Part shown: in pieces, positions 21,996 through 64,000 of the stretch
Layout of the letters: every line of letters begins with the position of its first letter
How positions within the stretch are numbered: position 1 is the first letter of the stretch
NCBI GenBank assembly: GCA_037179385.1
Contig: CM074179.1
Coordinates: forward strand, 2,170,001 to 2,234,000
Length of the DNA stretch: 64,000 nt
Direction of reading: 5' to 3'
DNA from: Holothuria scabra
Lineage: Eukaryota > Echinodermata > Holothuroidea > Aspidochirotida > Holothuriidae
Notes under the pieces: generated by a model
What the model saw: only the letters and a program-made list of their open reading frames with translations
What the model was told of the DNA's origin: nothing
Database searches by the model: none
Position numbers and translations under genes: made by a program

Positions 21996-22767
21996 AAAAC
22001 AACCTGCCACCAGTGTGGTACTGGACCTCACCATCATAACATATAGTATTAAAATAGAGAGAAAGGAATGCTTGCAGCCCTCGAAATATGAAATGTATGT
22101 AATTCAATTTTGCATGAATTTTGAGGATAAAAAAATACACTTGTGTACAGGGAAATGACAATTAAAACTAAAGAATGACAGAAAGACAACTTCTTGAACT
22201 ATCAGTGTACAATACCATTACATTCATATTTATAATAAGTTGGTTGCCATGACAACACCATACAGATTATAATTTCCATGAAGCCGAAGTAAGAACAATT
22301 GAAGTAATATAAATAAACAAAAAGGCAAAAATATCTTCCCTAAAAACTTTAAATTCATCGTGGCATCTAAATTGTCTTGCAGGAATTTTTCAAACTGCTT
22401 TAACCAGGTCTTTTGTCCCTTAGTGACGTCATTACGACAAAAAAGTCCATTTGCATGTTCAAAACCTTGTGCCGTTTTCTTCATATTCCCTTGAAGTTCA
22501 GATGTGCTTCTTTCTTTTTTTTTTTTGCAATGACTGGAAGAAATCCATGACTTCCTGCATCTGTCAACACACTGGAATTAGTGACTTCTTTCATGGATAT
22601 TTTTCAGTGCCAACTGAAATGGGTATGGTGAACATTCTCGGTCTGCTACTTGGGTCATCTTGTACAAAAATTTGGTTTATAAGCCATGCTAGCTCTATTC
22701 ACATGAAGAAAATGTTTGCCATGGCATACAGTAAGGTATGTTTAATTGAGAAATACTGCGCAGCAAA

Positions 22768-55853
<33,086 letters not shown>

Positions 55854-57768
55854 CTGAAAGGATGAACAAATAAGATAAATGTTGTTATTATTTCAATGAC
55901 ATTGTAACAGTAATCAGTACAAAATTTGTGTTAATTCAAGATAGTAGTCCCTTTGAATATCTTGGTATATTTCAGTGTGTTGTGTGTACAACATTAAATC
56001 ATGGCATATCATGTATTTGAACTTCCTTGTACATAGAAGGCAAAACTGAAAATTGCAAAAAAGAGCATGGACGAGTTCCTAATGGCACAGGTCAATGAGC
56101 CATATTTCCTGCAAGTTTCTGGTATGTGTTTAACTTGAAAAAATCATTATTGGTGAGGTAAGTCACACTACACATTTCAGCTGTACATCTTAACTGCTAC
56201 ATGTTAATCAGGAAGGTGCTAATGTACAGAGGGTACCTGGTGGATGAATCCACCATCAAGATGGGTTCTAAAAGATACCTCCCAAGTGGTCTGCATTTCC
56301 CAGGTTTGACCTGCCTTTGAACACCCAAACCAGCTAACGAACCCCTAACAAACCCTTTAAATTTAAAACACCACATTTCAAATATTGATCATACCTTGTA
56401 GAATCACAAAACAAAGCCTTACCTTCAAAAGTTATTTCATATTACCTCCCATGCAACTAAACTATTAATTCATTTGGAAAGACTTTCAATTTATCTAGCC
56501 TGTGAGTGTCAGCTGTGCAGATAGTTTCGGCGACAACTGCAACAAATTACATTGACAGATCGGCAGAAAAGTACATACAACTTTGCATGAAGACTCTTCT
56601 AAAATTCAAAAATTTTCCAAAAGGGGAAGGGGACACCCATCCTCTTATATCCCTCCCACCAGTAAGCAGATCACCAAAGGACAGGTCAGATTAGTACCAG
56701 AATGTACCTTCTCAGGAGTTAAGAGCTATGTAAAACTTTTGATCACATACTGTACATCTATAGGGACCAGCAAATCCAATGGCCTAGGTCATCACAAAAT
56801 GCAGGCAACAGTTTCACACTTTACCAAATGTAAAGTCTGCAAAAATTAGAACGATCACTCTGCCTGCATATACCGTTAAAATGCCATGGTAGGTCTTAAG
56901 TTTGCATAACTTATACTTCATACACAATTCATGTCCATCAGAGGTCAAAACTGAGTTTCAAACAGTACATAACCTTGAAACTGAAACCATAGAGAATGTA
57001 ATCCCACAACCCTCAGCAAAGATATGAACAGTTATAATACCCTGTTATCATATCACCATGCAAACAATGCCCATTGGAAGATTCTCTAACAATTATTAGC
57101 TGCACCTGTACATATAAGGAATCAATTGAAATGTTCAGTAGCATGCACTGATCCATGCATGTGAAGACAATAGTGCAGGTTTAATGTAGACGGATAGAAA
57201 GTGTCCTGACATAGAGCTTAGTTACAGTATGATCCTACTCCCACATATCAATGATCACACAGTAAACAGGAAACCCCTGGGTAAAATAGAAGCAGTACTA
57301 GCAACACCCCAAGCTGAAAGATGTGCAAGTCTTTGTCACAGGTAGTAAGAACAGTAAGTTGGTATACCTGTGAAACACACGATGCATGGTCTTCTTAATA
57401 ACAAACACAGCATTAAACAAGGACAATTTGTTTATATTCAAAACTTGACCTTATGCAATAAGAACCTACCCTCCCAATTACATATACCCTGGATGAAGCT
57501 ATGGCCAACTTTACCTTTAATCTATCAAGTTTGTTTGTCCTGCTTTTGAGGGACAATCCTTTTAGAACTAGCAACATCCTATCCCAGCTTCATGCTGTCA
57601 TAAGTTTGACAAAGTTATACCAGAGAACTGTGGCAACTATGTGGTTATACCCAAGGTCACATGCACATTTCAAAGGGATCTAGTGAGGGGCATAGAAAAT
57701 CAACTCAATTCTTTTTCTTGACAAGTCTACAGTAGCAGGAAACCTATCATCATGGGTCAGTAGCAGTG

Positions 57769-57904
57769 GAGCATTAGCAATGAAGAAAGGAAAAGAAGCC
57801 AGTGAGCTGGAACTGAAAAATATATGGCCGTGGCCAGCTCGACTTGAACCAATTGGTTGGAAACGGGGCTGCAAAACTCCATCTAACTAACTAACCAACT
57901 AACC
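57769..57904 (+). mobile_element. tRNA-derived SINE, 3' part with (CTAA)n tail
   Basis: On + it carries AGCCAGTGAGCTGGAACTG, CTTGAACCAATTGGTTGGAA and GCTGCAAAACTCCATC, the inverse of the 62341 copy, followed by a simple tail of CTAA/CCAA units (57884-57904). The tail defines the SINE 3' end. Confidence 0.72.
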
Positions 57905-57977
57905 ATGGGGCAATAGTCTTTTTTTCATTAGATGATACTTGGTCAGTCAAAGTTTTATTGCCCTATGGTAATTGTTA

Positions 57978-58720
57978 GTAAACTTGATCCTTAGCCTCAT
58001 ATTAATTCACATTTGAGTGAGCACTGTAGATCAACTGTATGAAATCAGAGCATGAAAAGGTCACTAATGCTTATAATTTGCCTTGCTGACTCATAAAGCA
58101 TTGCACCACACAAACACCTGAGATCCAGGGTCACTTGATCTAAAGCCGTGTTCCCATTTGATCCAGGGAGGTGGATCTTGATCTACCGAGGTGGATCAAA
58201 CACTAATGGGAACGCAGATCAACAACACTCACTCAAGATCAAGATCCACCGATTTTGATCGACCGTTCGGGGTAGATCAGATCCACCACGCTGGATCAAA
58301 GTTTGTAATGGGAACACATCGGTAGATCAAGTGACCCTAGATCTCCGGTTACACTCATGTATGTTTTTGTGATACATCGATACGACTTGTAAACATTGGT
58401 GACCTTTTCGCGCTTGCGCAATGTGTTCATAAAACACGTTTGATCTACCGCGCTCACTCAAATGGGAACGCGGATCTCGATCAAGGTAACTGATGTTGAT
58501 CCACCTCGGTAGATCAAGATCCACCTCCCTGGATCAAATGGGAACACGGCTTATATCTCTTGTTTACACTACATTCCAGCACAGTGGGTCTTGATCTATC
58601 CCAGTAGGTTGATCAAAACCGTGGGATCTTGATCTATAGTGAGGGGTGTGATCTGCTCCCCATTAGAGTTTGATCCATAGCAGCAGGTCAAGATCCATCT
58701 CCCTGGAAGGGACAGAGCTT
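57978..58720 (+). mobile_element. older degenerate copy of the palindromic MITE, split by a younger one
   Basis: The left part (57978-58142) parallels 44060-44241 (TTTGAGTGAGC, AAAAGGTCAC, GAGATCCAGGGTCACTTGAT), and the right part (58553-58720) parallels the remaining 3' half (TCTTGATCTATAGTGAG, AGATCCATCTCCCTGG). Both are heavily mutated and in the same orientation as copy 1. Confidence 0.75.
58145..58550. mobile_element. GATC-rich palindromic MITE, copy 2 (nested, inverted)
   Basis: A 406-bp element with perfect ends GCCGTGTTCCCATTTGATCC / inverse. It is nearly identical to copy 1 read on the opposite strand, the main difference being about 17 extra bases (AAATGCATGGCAGG region) in copy 1. 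It interrupts the older copy. Confidence 0.92.
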
Positions 58721-61360
58721 GTGCCATGAATGTTTCCAAGGTTCAATGGTTCTAAACCGTGAGAACATTGACTGGGAATATCGCAACCATGGAGTATCAA
58801 CCTTATAATCATCACCAAGTTTTAAAATAACATGGGAACAAGAAATATCAAAGTTTAGAAACATGAAACCCTAATAACATTGGGTAGACCCCTTAGTCAT
58901 GTCCCTGCATTGTTCACACAAATGCCTAAGCCTCCTGTCAAGGAAATTTAAAGCTCAAATCTAGTCAACAACAGTGGCCTCATCTCATTTCCTGGTTCAA
59001 GTAGAGAATTAAATTCTTATCTGCCTTCTTGTCTACCTCTCTAAAATCACACATACTCGAGAGCAAGGGTGATAGCATTCTTCAAACACCATTATGATGT
59101 GACTCCCTGAGGGGAGTCCAACGAATACACACACTCAACTGACAGAAGGATACACACATGACATTTAACAGTGCAATACAGTAAAGATTTTACATCAACA
59201 AAGCTCTAATCAATAACTGCATGTGTGTGAGAAATGCAGAAAAACTTTTATGGGGGCTTGATGTAAAATTTGTTGCTTTCGAAGTTCATGAAACATTTGA
59301 ATCTTTTTTTACAGCCAGCTTTGATAACAGTGTACAGTAAAAGGCAGCACCTTACAGTACAGTATGTATGTACAGCAGAGTGCCATACCACTATGGTAAA
59401 AAGAGCTACAGTGCAATATATAGCAGCAGACCCACAGTTTTTATTTTTGTTCAATCTGTCCTTTGAATTTTCAGAAGATACAAACTCAAATCAGACAAAG
59501 GCAAAGTGTAAGTGAAGGAAGGATACTGAGATTTTTCAAAGAATTCCTCCAGGCCTCTCCAGATGCCTGATAGCTAATCTATTTTTAGCCCCATCCAGTC
59601 TATACTTTCTCTCCAAGTAAAATAGAAGTTACACATAAATGCAGTATAAAATGTATGCATACACCATTCTCATGATGCTTGCCTCGCAGCGTTAATTGTG
59701 ATATACAGGTGTTAAGGTACTTTCTATATCTTGAGGCTAGAAGCACAGCTCCATTGGGAGATAAAGCATTGTACGATAGATGAACTGCGAGTTGGGGCTT
59801 TTGAAGCTATCTTTAATTTTAATTGTCATCATATTCAGATCTTACAGCATACTAAATTATGCATCACTTGAAGTTACATACATTAGAAATTCACAGTGGA
59901 GAATTCCTGAAATGCAATTGAGGGAGTCCCAAAATATAGGTCTACTGTACACAGAGATCATACACGTTTTCTTCTGAGAAATAGACCAGAGGCACATGAA
60001 TTTGAAGGGAAAACACCAACTCCTGAATTTTCATTTCTGTACCCAGGTATGACAGGGTAACTTTTTGCTAAATGTCCTTGAGATTTACTGAATGTGGCAA
60101 TATTTTTGTGAAATTTCCATAGAGTAGCTCCATGGGATACCTTGAATTCCTTGGATAAATCTTGAATCACTGGAAGATTATTCATGATTTCTCCAAGCTG
60201 TTGTTTCAAAATAAGTAAGGGTCAAGTGACAAATGCTCTTCAAGGTCAAGACAAATTATAAAGGGGCTATGGATACCATATCCTGAACATTAGTGCTCCA
60301 AGCAAACTACCAAATTCAAGAAAGGGAACAAAGAATCTAATTACAGGAAGCTTTAAAATAAATTCAATTGCTTAGGTGACCATTTTATACTTCAGAACAT
60401 TCCTTTTACTGCATTTGAATCAATATGGGATTCTTGCTTGGCTGGGACAGTAAACATTATGCCTGTAACTATAGATCTTTCAAGTCAGGTTAATTTGGCA
60501 GTGGCTGCAGATATTCCAAACCTAAACAGGCCCTGTGTAACTGGGTCTGAGCAAAGAAACAAGGACAGAACAAGAAGAAAACAACTGAAACAAGTGCTAG
60601 CACTGTTTTCTTACTAGTTGGTTGTTTTCAATTTGTATGTAATTGAAATAGGTACAAAATGGTCTATGAAAATTGGTACACTTATGATAATACTTGACCT
60701 ATATTTGTCTTGTTAAAATGAGTTCATAATACTTTCAAATCTCATTTCCCTATCAATGGAATAGATACTACTTACTAATCCTGGATACTCCCAAACAAAA
60801 TTTAGAAATCATAGCACTCAAGAGAAACCTAAACAGATCTATACGGAAATCAAAACAAATAAATGAGTATGTTATATATTGGTAGGAATAGACAGAAAAA
60901 CATTTAGTAACAGTGAAAGTTTCCTTTGAATAAGAATATAAATAACAGATTTTGAACCAGGAAGTACAAGGCTACTCAAGATTGGTAAATCTTTGAGTCC
61001 AGCTACAGTATGTGGCAGATGACTGTACTTGCATGGCTAGATGTGACAATTCTACAACAGCTGTAGCACTACACTAACCTGTAACTTTACAACTAATACC
61101 CTTCAGGTCTTGGAAACATTGCAACTTAAACCAATCATGCAGGTAGTTTAAAGGAAATTACACCTTATCACTGAAATAATGGTCCCTTCCAGGAATAAAA
61201 GAACCTAGATTTAAGTATCAAAAGTGATATGAACATCAAACATATAACGATAAATTAAAATAGGATATCACTTACAAATTCAAAAGGTTACAATTTCCTT
61301 TTTAACCTTCAATGTTTTGTTTCCAAAACAAAGAGCAGTCCCTTCCAATCTGGATTCCTT

Positions 61361-61576
61361 TAGGGGCCGGGCTGTCATGTTTCATTAAATTGGCTCTTGA
61401 GAGTCATCACACAATGTTTTCTCATTATCAAGTTTACTTTGACTATGCAATGTTTTAAGTCCTTTAGAATTATCATGAAAGATACTTGGAAGGAAAAAAT
61501 TATGAAAACTGGCTGGTGTTTTTGAATATACTTTGTCAATTAACTGTCCAATGTAGTCTAGTTGCATGCCTCTAAC
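61361..61576. mobile_element. TTAA-associated MITE, copy 3 (degenerate)
   Basis: TTGGCTCTTGAGAGTCATCA, AAGTTTACTTTGACTATGCA and TTATCATGAAAGATACTTGG match the copies at 41401 and 43704. The ends are decayed (TTTAGGGGCCGG; TTGCATGCCTCTAA). Confidence 0.6.
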
Positions 61577-62340
61577 TATACCCAGCAGATGGTGGTTTTC
61601 TCAGCTTCTTAGCTTCCAAAACCACCGTCCGCCAAAGCGAACAGGGTACAGTTTAAAACACAAATTCATTACCATAATATGATTTATTCATGTACTCTCT
61701 TATCAATCATGCTATTGTTTTTTAGTGAGTGTGCGTACTCCTGTGGTCGTGAACTGGTAGTCTACTCTGAAACCTGAGATACCCTATAATTACATCGTGT
61801 TGCATAAACACTGTGCAGTGGGTACAACCAGGACGTGGGTATTAAAATGATGTACCAAATTCCAATTCCGTGGGTGGTATGGGCTACTACACGGGACCAA
61901 ATGTTGCCGTCTTTCCAATATTCACTAACATTCAATCAACCAGTCAAGGCCACATTTTTCTATGAATATCCAAAAGAATTTGTTAAGTGTTCACTTTGGC
62001 AGGTGTTAGGGATATTACCGATAAGGAATATGCCGTATAGCCTGCTATGCAGGTTCTCTTACATGTTCAACCTAGGATAAACCAGGAAGTACCTGGCCAC
62101 TTTCCTAATAGATATATAATCCTGGAAGAACTGCAAGCGTGGCCATGCTGTTAGATGATACATACTGAACCTTTCATCAGGATCAACAAAAATATTCAGG
62201 AATGTGGTACTAGTCATCTAAGAAGATGAGTACTGGTTGCGTAGATTAGAATTAGTCTTTCTTTGAGGCATTCCACTGCTCATGACAGATAAGTGACATA
62301 GGACTAAGGAAATACTACCTCCAAGGGTAAGGTTAGGTTA

Positions 62341-62570
62341 GATGGAGTTTTACAGCCCAGTTTTTGACCAATTGGTTCAAGTCAAGCCAGACACTGCCTT
62401 TTTTCCAGTTGTGGCTCACTGGCTGGTTTTCCCAACTCCATTGTTTATGCTGAGCACAAGCACATTGGCAGTAGGGTCCATTTTTAAAGTCTTCAGTATG
62501 ACCCAGCCGGGACTCAAACTACCTTGCAGGGAGTATTTCCAAGATAGGACAACAGTGGGTAGAGTGTCCT
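62341..62570 (-). mobile_element. tRNA-derived SINE, best-preserved 3' half
   Basis: Begins GATGGAGTTTTACAGCCCAG and carries CAATTGGTTCAAGTCAAGCC, CAGTTGTGGCTCACTGGCTG and AGTAGGGTCCATTTTTAAAG. The B-box inverse GGGACTCAAACTACC (reverse GGTAGTTTGAGTCCC) is close to the tRNA consensus. Confidence 0.75.
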
Positions 62571-64000
62571 CCATATACTAACAGAAACATGTCATGTTTT
62601 GTGCAAAATTGAAAAAATATTTTCTGGGGAGGAAGTTGAACTTTTCTCAACTTCTTCCCTACTTTAATGTTCAATAAAAGGAAATTTCCTTCCAGTTGCC
62701 AAAGTTTTCCCATAAGCTATAGGTATCCAAATTTTACAGGAAGAAGTTGCCCAGTTATGCAACTTTCTTTATTCATGTGCATGTGTATGCCTAGCAAAAT
62801 GTTACACTGAGCTATGTGCTGTAATGTGGCCTACCTTGGGCAGCACATTTTGATGACTGCAATCAACAGAACACCAACGGTAAATTCTACTACCAACCCC
62901 TTAATTGATTTCATCTGGATGAAAACTTTTCAAAATTTACAGAACTTGTAAACACGGACAGGGTGGTACAAGAGGGAAATAATAACATGGAATGAGGCAC
63001 AGAATTCAACCACTCTAGTGCAGTGATTATAGACAAGCTGAAGTACTTGAAGCAGCTGTTGAATTGATCCAGTGAATAATTACTTTGTTTTAAAATATAA
63101 TACTGTCTAATTAACTTCAGGCAGAGAGACAAGAAGGGAAGGTTTCATGGTGGTAAACAAGGGAAACTAAGGCAGTGGGGAGGTGTCAGTTGAGCTAGAG
63201 GTATGAAGTAGGCCAGGTTGTGGAAGAGGAAACAAGTATGAGCCATGTTCTATTTCCATCTTTTACCTCATTTTCTTCCTTAATCCAAGTTTTTTGAAAA
63301 TTCCAGTTTTAATGAAGTAAATTATATGCACCTTCTACACTTGGCCACAAATTCTGCTGGGTTGTTCTTTTTTATTTCAATTTACAGTAAGTTCCATTGA
63401 AGTACCTTTCAAAGAGAAATTACTGAAAGGTGTTTATGGAAATAATCCAGTCTGTTAGAGTAGCTAAACAGATTTAAAACAGGATATGGAGGTAGAACAG
63501 GAAGGTGCCTAAGCTGCAGTACTTTATTGACCTGGAGTACTGCAAATGAGAGCCACATGCATCACTACTGTTCATACAATACTACTCCATTGCTTCTAGT
63601 AACTTTGCCATCAAGAATCCATATCTTGTGTGTCACATGTGTAAAATATATGTGGAGCAGACACAATACACATGCAGCTCCAAGATACTTCCATCCACAC
63701 TACACAAGTGTGTCATATGTGTTTTCTGCTAGAGGTTTACAATAATTCATATGCATTCAAATAACTAGTACTGTCAGAGGTAAATCATTCCTCAGCTTCA
63801 CTCCCTTCTCCCTACACCCTTCCCCCCCCTCCCCCCTCCCATCTTCCCATCTTACTACTTGTCAGAAATTGCCAGCTGCTTGTGATATTTACTTTAGCTC
63901 CTACCAACCGTCTGTACTGGAGTATGTCTGTAGCATTTACAAGTAACCTCAAAAACTAAAACACCTATGCACACTTAGATACAAGTTCTGCAATATTTAC

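Larger units (their letters stand above)
14438..22767. other. region between the two convergent genes
   Basis: Expected to contain the 3' UTRs of both genes. I see tandem repeats at 16845-17150, 21183-21625 and 21630-21697, a G/C-rich palindromic element at 19800-19963, a SINE tail at 15776-15812 and a C-run near 15258. The stretches 14760-15770, 17220-19790 and 19970-21180 hold nothing I can identify. Confidence 0.7.
55854..64000. other. upstream side of the LIM gene, mostly non-coding
   Basis: Presumably intron of the LIM gene up to its missing N-terminal exons. It holds SINEs (57769, 62341), the nested palindromic MITE (57978-58720), a TTAA-family copy (61361) and a C-rich run (63814-63840). 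In 55870-57760, 58730-61350, 61580-62330 and 62580-64000 I see no supportable gene. Confidence 0.65.

Overview
This is a eukaryotic, AT-rich, intron-rich genomic window from an animal. Split genes with GT-AG introns, a metazoan LIM protein, a mitochondrial-type ABC half-transporter, tRNA-derived SINEs, MITEs and microsatellite-tailed tandem-repeat elements all point that way. The tandem-repeat elements resemble, from memory, the pearl/Tsp elements of bivalves and sea urchins. A marine invertebrate, perhaps an echinoderm or related deuterostome, is my best guess, but the sequence alone does not prove it.

Two genes are supported and they converge. (1) On the + strand, 97-14437 holds the last four coding exons (134 codons plus stop) of an ABCB8/ABCB10-type half-transporter, from the ABC signature motif to the stop codon. 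The transmembrane part, Walker A and Q-loop lie upstream of the window. (2) On the - strand, 55853 down to 22768 holds five exons (541 codons plus stop) of an Eplin-like LIM protein. Two exons together encode one complete LIM domain. A 31-nt micro-exon follows a 26.5-kb intron. A 1.2-kb exon then encodes five acidic repeat modules, and a last exon encodes the C-terminus. Every splice phase agrees, and the micro-exon is needed to keep the frame. The N-terminus was not found.

Most of the rest is intronic or intergenic DNA made of repeats. 0.9-2.7 kb: tandem array alternating 145- and 156-bp units, ending in a (TG)n tract and a hairpin. 6.6-8.1 kb: TTAA-flanked 1.5-kb element. 8.6-9.6 kb: 21-bp minisatellite. 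10.1-10.8 kb: two piggyBac-like MITEs. 11.6-13.1 kb: second array of the same tandem-repeat element in the opposite orientation. 14.1-14.3 kb: GC-rich MITE. 16.8-17.2 and 21.2-21.7 kb: further tandem repeats. 41.0 kb: 22-bp minisatellite. 44.0 and 58.0-58.7 kb: a GATC-rich palindromic MITE, the second copy nested in an older one. 49.9-50.6 kb: third tandem-repeat element. SINE fragments are scattered throughout.

The best candidates for something undescribed are the five-fold module array behind the LIM domain, whose conserved helix-plus-FEKG core resembles a WH2 actin-binding motif, and the shared architecture of the hairpin-ended tandem-repeat elements. Two isolated candidate exons (24895-24975 on + and 40322-40430 on -) may show that more genes or isoforms are hidden here.
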